A stretch of DNA of 18,448 nt from Krasilnikovozyma curviuscula (taxonomy: Eukaryota > Basidiomycota > Tremellomycetes > Cystofilobasidiales > Mrakiaceae), in contig MVAQ01000327.1 in NCBI GenBank assembly GCA_014825775.1, positions 1 through 18,448 on the forward strand, written 5' to 3'. The translations under genes and the position numbers were made by a program. The number at the start of each line of letters is the position of its first letter. The stretch's first letter is position 1. Shown piece by piece: positions 9,001-18,448 of this stretch. The notes beneath the pieces are model-generated. The model made no database searches. It was not told where the DNA came from and saw only the letters and a program-made list of their open reading frames with translations.

Positions 9001-11357
9001 ATGGTGATCAAGAAGACTGGAACCTCCTCCACTTTGGAATGGCTCTCAACCCTATCCACTTCATTCAACTCAATGACTGAAGAACAGAGATTCTTGAGAA
9101 AGGTAAGTATCTCTTTGGTCCATTGAAACCGACCATTTCGTCAATCGGAACGTTTAGACACCATCTGGATCCTCACTAACCTATGTGAAACCGCCTTGCC
9201 TTATTGCGTTCGATCAGACTGCCATCATTGCTACCATTGGTCCAAAGACCAACTCTGTTGAGAGGCTTCAAGACCTCAGAGAAGCTGGTGTCAACATCGG
9301 TGAGTCTCCCTTCTCAATTTTTTCTCCCTTGCTTGGGGCGTGCGCGGTTATCATTTTTGTTGGCGAGAGGAACGAAGCTAACTTTATTCTTTCCATTCAT
9401 CTTCTAAGTACGAATGAATTTCTCTCATGGTTCATATGAGTACCACCAGTCTGTCATTGACAACACCAGAGCTGCTGTTGCCGGTGAGTCGCCGACTTTT
9501 CTTTCAAAACTAGCGACCTCCGTTATTGACGGCACCACCATCGCCATGCAATTTCCCTATTCATGTATGAAATGACAGCCAACCCAGGTGGACGTCCACT
9601 TGCTATCGCTCTTGACACCAAGGGTCCAGAGATTAGAACCGGTTTGATGGCCGATGATACCGACGTCAAGGTCACCGCCGGTCACGAGATGTGGGTCACC
9701 ACCGACCCAGCTTATGCTGAGAAGGGATCTGCTGAGTATATGTATGTTGACTACGTAAGCTCAGCTTTTTATTTTGTTTGTTACGTGCGACCATCCGCCC
9801 TGACTCTGCATTACGCTCTACCCACTTAGACTAACATCACCAAGGTTACTTCCGTTGGGAAGTTCATCTACGTCGATGACGGTGTTCTCTCCCTCCAAGT
9901 TCTCGCCATTGACGGTGACAAGCTCCGTGTCAAGTGTGTAAACAACGGAACTCTCTCTTCCAGAAAGGGTGTCAATCTTCCAAAAACCCCAGTCGATCTC
10001 CCAGCTCTCTCTGAGAAGGACAAGAAGGATCTTGCCTTCGGTGTCAAGAACGGAGTCGACATGATCTTCGCTTCCTTCATCCGATCTGCTGATGACGTCC
10101 TCACCATCAGAAAGGTTCTCGGACCAGACGGTGCCAACATCAAAATCATCGTCAAGATTGAGAACGAGCAAGGTGTTGTCAACTTCGACGAGATCTTGGC
10201 CGTCACTGACGGTGTCATGGTGGCTCGTGGTGATTTGGGTATTGAGATCCCATCTTCCCAAGTCTTCATGGCTCAGAAGATGATGAGTGAGTTTCAGCCT
10301 TCGGCCTCTAGATCTTTTGCAATGCCAGTCTCTTACAGTTTTCTGTCTCTTTATCTTCACAGTTGCCAAATGCAACGTTGCCGGAAAGCCAGTCATCGTC
10401 GCTACCCAGATGCTCGAAGTGCGTATACTTACTTCGGTCGATTTCTTACCCCTTTTTAGTCAGAAATTGACATCAATATTGTTTTAGTCTATGACCTATA
10501 ACCCAAGACCAACTCGTGCCGAAGTTTCTGACGTTGCCAACGCTGTTCTCGACGGTGCTGACTGTGTCATGCTTTCTGGTGAAACCGCCAAGGGTTCCTA
10601 CCCAATCGAGGCTGTCAAGATGATGGCTGAAACCTGCTTCCTTGCGGAAGCTTCTATTTGCTACCCAGTACGACTTCTCTCCTTCCAGTCATGCTAATAT
10701 AGATCGCTCACAATTTTATTGTACAGCCTCTCTTTAACGATCTCCGAACCCTCACCCCCCGACCAACTGAAACCGCTGAGACTCTTGCTATCGCCGCTGT
10801 TGCTGCTGCCATGGAACAAGATGCCGGTGCCATTGTTGTTCTCTCTACCAGTGGTAACACTGCCCGTCTGATCTCCAAGTACAGACCAGAAGTCCCAATC
10901 CTCACCGTCACCAGAAGCGAGCAAACCGCCAGACAGATCCATCTCCGTAAGTCGATCATTGTCATAGCGCTGTTGTTCAACCTGTTCTTATGTAGAAATT
11001 TGCTTGCTGCAGACCGTGGATGTTATCCATTCCACTACGCCGAGCCACGCAGAATCGATGCTTCCCAATGGCAAACCGACGTCGACAACAGAATCAGATA
11101 CGGTCTCTCGTCCGCTTTGGCCCTTGGTGTCATTAAGCCAGGCATGACTGTTATTGCCGTTCAAGGATGGAAGGGAGGCCTCGGTCACACCGTAAGTCTC
11201 ACCATTCTGACTCGTATCGTCTGTGGCTGTTTGGTCTGTGGTTGACCTTTTCCTTCATCCACTTTACTAGAACACTCTCCGTATCATCTCTGTCCCAACT
11301 GAAGACGCTGATCTTCAACTCGCCCCACTTCCTCAAGTCCCAAAGACCATCTACTAA
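9001..11357 (+). CDS. PYK1: Pyruvate kinase (EC 2.7.1.40)
   Basis: Last step of glycolysis in the cytosol: phosphoenolpyruvate + ADP to pyruvate + ATP. Exons: 9001-9102, 9218-9299, 9409-9483, 9579-9754, 9830-10286, 10363-10418, 10488-10667, 10727-10946, 11013-11191, 11271-11357; 1614 nt, 537 residues, slightly longer than yeast Pyk1 (500). The extra length is an N-terminal extension of about 20 residues before the family's [11 protein letters not shown]. Motifs: VRMNFSHG (62-69), [10 protein letters not shown], the signature [10 protein letters not shown] with catalytic Lys254 and metal-binding Glu256, and ARGDLG with Asp280. MLSGETAKG follows, then the C-terminal effector domain with STSGNT (416-421) and [10 protein letters not shown]. 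The latter two are the fructose-1,6-bisphosphate loops, so allosteric control is likely. The third base of codons is C-rich, unlike the hypothetical gene downstream, in line with high expression. A 192-residue antisense ORF in exon 5 is a codon-bias shadow. Confidence 0.97.
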
Positions 11358-11677
11358 ATGGATTCCTCTGATCGCCACAGGGGCTTCAAAGCAGCTGAGC
11401 CCCCTGCCTCACTTTGTACCTTTAGGTTAACATTTCATCTCTTCACCATTTGTGGTTCATGACAATAATTAGAGTGCGATATCAGACGCAGTTGTTAAAA
11501 ACAAAAACTGTAACGCCATCTCCATGCAAAGTAAGATCGTCATCACTTCACCCCTATCCGCTGAAAGTGATATCTCGATTTGCAACGTCACTGCCAATTT
11601 CTACTTCCATTTCTCTCTTGACCACCACCATTTGAGCCAGCAAGCAGCTCACGCCCATCTCCTGAGAACCACCGTCC
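11358..11677. promoter_or_regulatory. Intergenic region between pyruvate kinase and the unknown gene
   Basis: 320 bp holding the pyruvate kinase 3'UTR and the promoter/5'UTR of the next gene. An ATG at 11524 opens an ORF in a different frame from the chosen start and would act as an upstream ORF if transcribed. Nothing else recognised. Confidence 0.5.
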
Positions 11678-13680
11678 ATGTCAAAGCCTTTCTCTTTGTC
11701 GAATGGGAACAGACAGCTTCCTCCTCCATGTCAAGGGGTCCCCGCGTTCAAACAGCGGGAGGAGTTTTCCACTAACCCATTGCCTGCGTCCACCAACACA
11801 AGAGTTGGCTTTCTCGCATTGAGTGGCCTTGGAACCATCAGGATCGGTGGGGTTCAGGAAGAGGTCCGTTCACCCATTCCATTTCCTTTGAACTCCTCCG
11901 AACGGCACTGAAACTGTACATGATCTAGCTCATTCAATACATTGACTTACAATTTGGATATACCTTTGGACTTGCGCCTGAAACTGCTTCTTCACCCACG
12001 GAAATCATACCCCCTACGGCGGCAGCTACTGCGACGCCGTCCCCCAGTACGCTGAAAAGGACTTCTACAAAACGTGAAAGGGGGGTTCACCAACAAATTC
12101 GACCTCCTCAACCAATATGGACTGGTTCGGTGCATGGTAGAAGAATCAGCGGGGAGGCAGGAACACGTGAGTGGAACTTGGTGGGCGGCGCCGTCTGGAA
12201 AGTTGATCCCCTCGGAGAGCTTCACTCTGTGAGGATACTTAACTCTCTCTTTGAGGCTGTTCTCAAGTTTGGATGGTCCATAGGCTCTGGTGTCAAGGCA
12301 GGAAGGAAGCGCTCGTGAGCTGTTCCATCTCTCCAGGCGTGCAAACCAATACTGAATGCCATTTCTAGGGATCTACATACGTTTGTTCTCACATCTCCAC
12401 AATCTGGTCCACCTAACACTCTTTCTGAATCAGCTTGGCAGAACACTTCATGTTTTGCAATCAGCTTCCCGTGAGCATCACTGGCAAGTCTCGGACTCGC
12501 TCTCACCAACAACTAATTATTCTTTCTCTCCAGAAAACCGTCCATCATCTCTGTCATTGATCCTCCTCAAACTCTGTCTCCCACTATTCTCCGTTCCATC
12601 AGAGAAAGCTCTCAACATGGAATCAAAGAGGAAAACTGGGTCAAAGGGACACAAAAGGATGGCACAAGCGGAGGGGTCTATACCTTCAAGTTGAAAGGAT
12701 TTAATTCTTTGTTCTCTCCGGCCAAGAAGTATGAAGGTGAGTGTCTCTCTATTCCAGGTCGACTGAGCAGTCTAACGTTGTATCGCATCGTATGACAGCT
12801 ATCATGCCGGATGTCGTCTCACAACTCCTTGCTGAGCTTGATAGGGCCAACTATAAACTCATTACTTCCATCCACCTGCTTCCTTCCTCTAACGGTCGCG
12901 ATCTGTGGATTTTATCAACCAGTGCCTTGTCGTCAACTCTCTCAAGGCCATTCTCGCCATCACAGACTTCCCTCGGTCACATCAAAACATCCTCTACTAC
13001 ATCCAAGAGGCCAGCCGATAAGGTATCACTCCGAGTCTATACGAACGGAACTGATATCAGAAAGGAACCCTCCGACAACCCCCTCGGTATCACCAACGGC
13101 AACGAAAGCGTTATCGCTACCAGCCCTGTTGATATTGTCCAAAAGCCAGTGACTCCTCGTCTATCGATTGGTAAGTTTGACCTGTTTCTTTGAATTATCC
13201 GAGACGATACAGATCTTCTGATATCCTGATTTCCCTCAACAGACGAAGCAATCCACAATCTCACTAACTCGATCACCGCAGGAATAGACGCGGGTGACAA
13301 AGTCTTGACAGAGAATCCAGGTTCAAATTCCTTACCCACAGTGGGAATTAGCAGATTCAGAGAAGGTGTCGATAGTACAACCAGCTTTAGTTCAGCTGGG
13401 ACCGTTCAGGTCTCCCTAGATTGGAAAGATAAAGTTAGTTTGACCTCACGCATTAGCTACATACCAGCTCCAAATTAACAACGGTTCTCTGCAGATTGGG
13501 AACAACAGAATCACAGAAGTCACTGAACCAAGGTCAACAACTTGCACTGAAGCTCCGACTATAAATCACCCAGCAAATGCCAGCTGGACGGAAACCAACC
13601 AATCATTTTACGACGCACCTTTGTTTCCAAGTGAGGTTGATCTAGAAACAGAAGAGAATAAATATGAGGTCGTGTCATAA
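11678..13680 (+). CDS. Uncharacterised fungal protein, 541 residues
   Basis: I do not recognise the function. Exons: 11678-11863, 11929-12314, 12369-12470, 12534-12736, 12799-13170, 13243-13433, 13495-13680. All junctions keep phase, with canonical GT-AG introns of 54-72 nt, and the model ends in TAA, which supports a real gene. The first exon junction (GTCCGT donor) is weakest. Residues 1-45 are polar with a QLPPPCQG stretch. About 46-75 are hydrophobic and strand-like, without a clear membrane helix. Residues 84-130 are Ser/Thr/Pro-rich. A folded core runs from about 145 to 335, with alternating strands and helices and blocks such as CFAISFPKPSIISVIDPP and GGVYTFKLKG. After about 335 the chain is Ser/Thr-rich and probably disordered, ending in an acidic tail (VDLETEENKYEVVS). 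Two segments in the core (163-198 and 298-331) resemble each other. No signal peptide is evident. Convergent with GPC1; the stops are 132 bp apart. Confidence 0.75.
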
Positions 13681-13812
13681 TAAGCTTACTGTCCTTTTAT
13701 TGCCATTCGCGTTCAAGATCTTCCAAAATTAGTCTTTAACATCATGATATGTTTCGTTAACGAGTCGTTCAAGCCAATACACACACTGAAAGAGGAAAAT
13801 ATAGATTCTAGT

Positions 13813-16323
13813 CTACTGATCCTTCTTACTCTCCTTTGTTCTCTCCGGCTCAACCGCCTTCAGTAGCTGATTCTCGGCCAGGTCTTCAAGAGGACCACCT
13901 GGGGGAGCACTGTCCAAGATCTCCTTTGCGACCTCCTGCGATGCCAAGTTATCTCTTCGTTTCTTAGACAACGAGCCGATCGTGACGTACTCCTCTGCTT
14001 CAGGCGGTGAACCGTCCAAGCTGAACTCGGGCACCGTCATAGATGACCCTAAGATCAAAGGCGACTCTCCAGAGTCTGAAGGTGCGCTTCCCCGGGATTT
14101 GATCAGAGGGGACGAGATGCCGTTCACTTGGGGTGAGCTGTTGACTTGAGACGTGATTTGTTCCATTTCTCGACGGAGTGCTTCGAGTTCTTTGAGATTC
14201 TTGGAACCGAAATAGTCCACATAGTAAGCTGAGAGAGAAGAAACCGTAAAGTATTAGCATTACAGGAAAGAGGGTTAGTATTGGAAGAAGTTCCTCCTTA
14301 CTGGCTCCATTCCAGGTCGCGACTCCAAACACGAAAATGAGGAACGCCGAGTTGCAGAGAGGGTACCAATTGAGAAGTGTCGAAGCTGGAAGGAAACAAA
14401 TCAAGGTGTAGACTGAAGATATAAAGAGGAAGCGACAAAAGATTTTGGCAGCTATGAGCACGCTGCGAGTAACGAGATGAAAGATCGGCATCTTACTGAG
14501 TTGAGCAAGCATGAAGATTGGTTCACGCATCGCAGGCTGGAAACCTCTCAACCATCTTCCCATGAGACCCTTCTTATCGTTAAGCATGCTGTTGTGAGTC
14601 GGAGCAATGTAAATCAAAACGTGGAAGGACACTGATTAAAAAAAAAAAAAAAAGGAACGAGAACGCACTAATTGAACGAAGTGGCTCTCAAACCAGCCTC
14701 GATCTTGGCCCTTCTACCAACAATAACGAACTGAGGAAGGATTAGAAAGAACGTGGTTGATCAACAACAATCAATCCCCTTGAAATCGCAACAGCCAAGT
14801 CACCATAACTTACTCTCCAATAAGCCACTTGCCAAACGGAGTACATCACCAACGAGATACCCATCGACCTTGCGAACCCACCTACACCATTCCAGTGAGG
14901 TGACTCGTTTAGCATCTTGACGGCGGGAAAGCGTTCTTCTCTGCCTGGGTAGTAGTGTCGGATGATGGTAAAGGTGAAAGGCGGATAGATGTGGATAAAG
15001 AGAGATGTCACCTTGTCGAATGAGTGGAAGACCAGCGAATTTCTCCAAGTGATGATTGCAGATGCTAGAGGGCCTGTTGACGTGGTGCAAGGATGAGATC
15101 TACGTCAGTGCTGCCCTCCGGGGGGTAAAAATTGCTGCTTCCTAAGCATCACATCAGCTGCTAACGCACCTAGAGTCAACATATAGCATGATATGAAGAA
15201 CCAAGTGGAGCCTGGGAAGATCCAGATTGACATCAAGTCCAAAATGTTGACAAAATAGCACATGTCCCACTGCGACGAATAAACCGGGAACTATGTTAGG
15301 AAAGATAACATTGTATCGTAATCCTAGTATCTCACCAAGAAATAGTGCCAGCCCTGACGAGGAAAAAGAGTGGAAGTGTCAGCGAAACCAGCCGAGTCTC
15401 ACAAGCGAAAGCGAGTACAAGTAATGCGTTCAGACAAGGGTCGAACAAGAAATACATTCATACCTTCTTCTTGTACGCATACGCTCTCAGCGGCAAATAG
15501 AAAATACACTGGATGGTCCACCACATGGGTATCCAATCCGGGCAGATGCCAACCATCATTCCGGAGGAGAGGACGCTCATGACACCGAACAGGAACGTGA
15601 TTTTATCTCTCATGTGCACATTTCTTGACGAATTAAATGAGGCTGTTAGTTTGTTCAAGCGGACGGCGACCTGACGAGAAGGGAGCACAGGATCTTCAGT
15701 GTGTCCTTCGTCATCGTTGATGCTGTCTAGAGAGAAAGGTGGTGGTGATGGGTGACTCACTTTGGCTTTGAACTTTGCGACCTCCTTATCCACATCTCTA
15801 ATGTACTTTTTAGTCCTCCCACTCGTCTGTTCGTCGTCGTCGTCGTCGTCGTGCGAAAGTAAGTCGGAAGGCCAGATTTTAGGTGATTTCAAGTTGAGGG
15901 CCCTGCGGAGGAAAGACCGAGGGAGGAGTAATGATCAGCAGCGTAGCCCTTTCCACAAGGAAACAGTAGCATCCCTGCTTGTTTCTCTCACCTCAGGTTG
16001 GCGCTCGACTTTGAGAGAACCTCCGTCGCCTTGTGTTTCAACCTCTCAGAGTGAACCTTCCACCGCCTCTCAATCAGGTCCAACCTCGAGTCAACGTAGG
16101 TGTCGATGACGTCCAGTAAGGTGAATGGCATCCACTCATGTTTCTCCTGCTGGGGCTCAGCTGAAGTGTCCTTGGGCGAGGATCCAAAGAGCAAATATGA
16201 GCTCGAACGTGCCATGAGTGGGGGTCTCGCTGCTGCAGCAGCAGTTGAGGAAGATGCGACTGAAAGAGACCCCGAGAGGTTCACAGCATCGTCATACTGC
16301 TGGGGTGAACTTGGATCCGACAT
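13813..16323 (-). CDS. GPC1: Glycerophosphocholine acyltransferase (Gpc1, DUF2838 family)
   Basis: Integral membrane enzyme that acylates glycerophosphocholine with acyl-CoA to lysophosphatidylcholine, part of phosphatidylcholine remodelling. Exons (minus): 16323-15992, 15902-15761, 15670-15464, 15353-15336, 15269-15170, 15073-14814, 14730-14669, 14588-14497, 14412-14302, 14228-13813; 1740 nt, 579 residues (yeast Gpc1 432). Residues 1-158 are soluble, Ser/Ala-rich, with an Ala5 run and an Asp6-Glu run. The membrane core starts near residue 180 and has about eight hydrophobic segments. The family signature is complete: GWHYFLWDMCYFVN, then GPLASAI, then WRNSLVFHSFDKVTSLFIHIYPP (residues 267-297). 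The last membrane helix is followed by YYVDYFGSKNLKELEALRREM and a disordered, charged tail. Several junctions make conserved words only when spliced, e.g. SFN|YMLND and FNGAT|YYVDYF-type joins. Intron 15671-15760 is 90 nt and has no in-frame stop, so its removal is not certain. Divergent from the F-box-like gene. Confidence 0.92.
14638..14653. repeat. A16/T16 homopolymer inside a GPC1 intron
   Basis: Sixteen A on the plus strand, i.e. T16 in the GPC1 sense strand, within intron 14589-14668. It is followed at once by AATCAG, a decoy acceptor that would lead to a stop; the acceptor that keeps frame is 49 nt further on. Confidence 0.9.
15336..15353 (-). other. GPC1: 18-nt microexon of GPC1
   Basis: Six phase-0 codons (GWHYFL) between CGTCAG acceptor and GTGAGA donor; flanking introns 15354-15463 (110 nt) and 15270-15335 (66 nt). 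The peptide is part of the conserved HYFL.D.CYF block of DUF2838, so the exon must be included for a normal protein. Skipping it would keep the frame. Confidence 0.88.
15831..15851. repeat. Trinucleotide microsatellite (TCG)7 in GPC1 coding exon
   Basis: Seven TCG units on the plus strand read as GAC codons in GPC1 and encode the six-aspartate run in the soluble N-terminal part. It could vary in length between strains without frameshift. Confidence 0.85.
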
Positions 16324-16604
16324 GGCGATGAAGAATGTATTGAGATGGATGGAGGTGAGTTTGACCTGCCAAATTATTTCGTGGCTCTCTCGTCACTTTC
16401 TGAAGCCGCCACCCCGCCCTGACGACCTCCCGGCCATCTCTCACTCAGCTACTTCATTGGTGTCGTAAAATCATTCTTGATTTATCTGCCGCTGGTACAA
16501 TCAACTGCCTTCTGAAAAATCACTTGCCGCTCTCTCGTCGGTGTCTTTTGCCCCACTGACGACAAGTACCTAACGACGTACCTGTTACGCTTCGACCATT
16601 CTGA
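16324..16604. promoter_or_regulatory. Divergent promoter between GPC1 and the F-box-like gene
   Basis: 281 bp between the two start codons must serve both directions. No TATA box or other known element could be named with confidence. Confidence 0.5.
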
Positions 16605-18331
16605 ATGGACATCTTGCCCCATGAGACCTGGTCCGACATACTCGAGTTCGCTGTAGGCTCAGATGTAGAAATCAGCAGGTTCGAGAAACTTAGGGATGGG
16701 TCCATAGTCCCCAAGGACGTCAACAAGCTCAACAGGGAACAGAAGAGGCTGAGGGACGCCAGGCAGGCAGTCCTCCTTGTCTGCTCAAGTTGGAAGGTGA
16801 GTTTAATGTCTGGTTTGTCATAGTTAGATGTTCAGGAGAAGAAGCGGAGGGACAAACTTCTCTGGCTTCTTGAAGGTGTAATGGATTCTGCGTCCGACGG
16901 AAGTGAACTGACGGTTATGTTTACTTTTGACAGAGGTCCGCAACGAAGCACTTATACGCTTCACCTTCCATCTCATCCATCCCAAACTTTACCCTGTATG
17001 CAAACACCCTCATCAAATCAGACGAAAAGCACCAACTCAGCCACACTCCCAACCGATCCAAACCTGGTTCCTACACCCGGTCTCTCGACTTGTCGAGAAT
17101 TAAATTGTCAGCTGAAGATACAGTTGTATTTACTACTACCCTGATCAGATTATTGGGTGGGTTTCGCACTTTGAACAAACTTCTGTAAACTTCTGATACT
17201 GCGCGACCCCCTAGCTCACAACCTCTTTGTTAATATCATACAGACGTCCTTCCTGTATTGGAGAATCTTCGTCTACCAGAAGACAACTCTTCCAAAGTAT
17301 ACCTTGGGAGGTCTTTCTTGAAAGCACTGGGAGAATGCGAAGCTGTGCAAAACGGGAGCTTAAAGGTATTTGAAGGGTTGACAATCTTCAATCCCTCAAT
17401 GCTGGAGCCAGATCATCATCTTAGCTTGCTGGCCAAAATGACTTCATTAGAGTCTCTCTCCATCAATGGTCTCGGTCCCAGCGACACAACTAATACTAGC
17501 CCTTTGATCACGCCGGATATCATCAGTTTACCACGTCTCAAAACACTATCCATCTCTTCACTGCACCATGGTCCAGTTTTGGGAGCTCTGGCAGCCTCAC
17601 CCCTTCCATCTTTGAAAACACTTTCCATCACAAGCTATCACGACACAGAATTCGACCTTACCACGCCTCTCCTCCGAAATCACGGACCCAACCTCCAAAA
17701 TGTCGTATTCTTGCCAAAAACTGATTGGCCAAGATCACCAAACTCACTCCCATCTAGGATATTTTGCTTGCTTCCGGTCGTTGAGTCGTTGACAATCTCT
17801 AGTCTCTCACCTGAACTCCCTACGGACTTCTTCACATCCTCACCTCCAGAAGGAGACATCTCTCAGCAATCGTTGTATACTCCGGTTTTCTCAGATGACT
17901 CTACTCACCCCTTACGAACTCTCACGCTCCCACGCCCGAACCCCACGCATCTCCCGACGGATCTCATCATCGCCTTACAATCTAACCCACCGCCGAATCT
18001 GTCGACCATCATCATCTCTAACTTTGCGTTCTTGAAACCTCCACCGTCACCATCCCTCGGGCCCGTGTCGAGGCTGTCTTCGTCCCCAACAATGACATTC
18101 TCTCATGCAGCGCTCGATGCTGGCCTCAATGGGGTAATCCGGCGGTGGGCCGCCCAGTTCTCTAAGCTGCCTGGTGGAAGGTCCATTTGCTTGAAGGACA
18201 AGAATGGTATTGAGGGCTGTCCGAAGATTCTAAAGGTCGGCGAGAAGGAAGGATTTGGAACGGGCATGAGTCGGAGGGAGAGAAGGCGGAGTATGGGCGT
18301 CGATGAGGACGAGGAGGAGCTGGGTGGATGA
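16605..18331 (+). CDS. F-box-like / leucine-rich protein
   Basis: Exons: 16605-16796, 16934-17156, 17244-18331; 1503 nt, 500 residues. The N-terminus MDILPHETWSDILEFAVGSD has the LP.E....IL pattern of fungal F-box-like proteins. It is continued after a charged insert (EKLRDGS...REQKRLRDAR) by AVLLVCSSWKRSATKHLY, which matches the second half of such domains (L..VC..W...A...LY). Residues about 150-390 contain irregular leucine-rich segments (LLAKMTSLESLSINGL, LPRLKTLSISSL, LPSLKTLSITSY), consistent with an LRR-like solenoid. The C-terminus is basic, then acidic (DEDEEELGG). If it is an F-box protein it would be the substrate adaptor of an SCF ubiquitin ligase; this is inferred, and many fungal proteins of this architecture have no known target. 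The middle exon is readable only in the frame set by the splice at 16934. Start fixed by the F-box-like motif. Confidence 0.78.
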
Positions 18332-18448
18332 GCAATTTCAGTTTGAGCTCTTCACTTGTGTCTCTTCTTGCATGATCCCTCTTTTGAGCCGTCAACTCAC
18401 CCCTATCTTCTTCTTCTTTTTTTTTTTTTTTTTTGGTTGAATATTGAC
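18332..18448 (+). other. 3' flank of the F-box-like gene with T-rich run
   Basis: No gene seen. A run of 16 T (about 18419-18434) lies close to the window end, probably in or after the 3'UTR. Confidence 0.5.

Noticed and set aside
9818..10396. 192-residue antisense ORF over pyruvate kinase exon 5
   Set aside because: Mirrors the biased codon use of the sense exon; no family motifs, no introns needed, and the sense strand is a certain pyruvate kinase.
12222..12512. 96-residue minus-strand ORF opposite the unknown gene
   Set aside because: The plus-strand exons here join in phase into a longer consistent protein; the minus ORF crosses their introns and shows no family pattern.
13321..13336. 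GGTTCAAATTCC, resembling a tRNA B box
   Set aside because: No matching A box or cloverleaf stems, one base too many in the box, and it lies inside a coding exon of the unknown gene.

Overview
The window is protein-coding nuclear DNA from a fungus, most likely a basidiomycete yeast of the Tremellomycetes (Cryptococcus/Kwoniella/Tremella type). The organism is inferred from two things: almost every gene is split by many short introns (about 42-210 nt, mostly 60-100) with GTRNGT-type donors and YAG acceptors, and the protein families and their sequences look basidiomycete. No mobile element, CRISPR array, rRNA or convincing tRNA gene was seen. I rebuilt the exon structures by hand, joining exons so that phase is kept and family motifs run through the junctions. 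Every complete model closes to an exact multiple of three.

Layout from left to right. (1) 1-2231 (+): 3' part of an ACSF3-like malonyl-CoA/acyl-CoA synthetase, whose 5' end lies outside the window. (2) 2428-3989 (-): SEC17 (alpha-SNAP), 7 exons, convergent with gene 1. (3) 4242-4981 (-): a COA8/APOPT1-like mitochondrial cytochrome c oxidase assembly protein. (4) 5096-6059 (+): SPF30/SMNDC1 Tudor-domain splicing factor, divergent from COA8 across only 114 bp. (5) 6748-8498 (+): Bem46/ABHD13 alpha/beta hydrolase with a 13-nt microexon. (6) 9001-11357 (+): pyruvate kinase, 10 coding exons plus a 5'UTR intron that ends exactly at the ATG. (7) 11678-13680 (+): an unrecognised 541-residue protein with a possible two-copy internal module. 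(8) 13813-16323 (-): GPC1-type glycerophosphocholine acyltransferase (DUF2838), 10 exons including an 18-nt microexon. (9) 16605-18331 (+): an F-box-like/leucine-rich protein, divergent from GPC1.

The genes do not form a pathway. They are ordinary housekeeping functions: acyl-CoA metabolism, membrane fusion, respiratory-chain assembly, splicing, glycolysis and phosphatidylcholine turnover. The unusual signals are mainly in gene structure: a probable GC-AG intron, two microexons, a 90-nt intron that can be read through in frame, a 5'UTR intron abutting the start codon, and simple repeats inside introns. The least explained item is the 541-residue gene at 11678-13680. I see no clear sign of a new multi-gene system.
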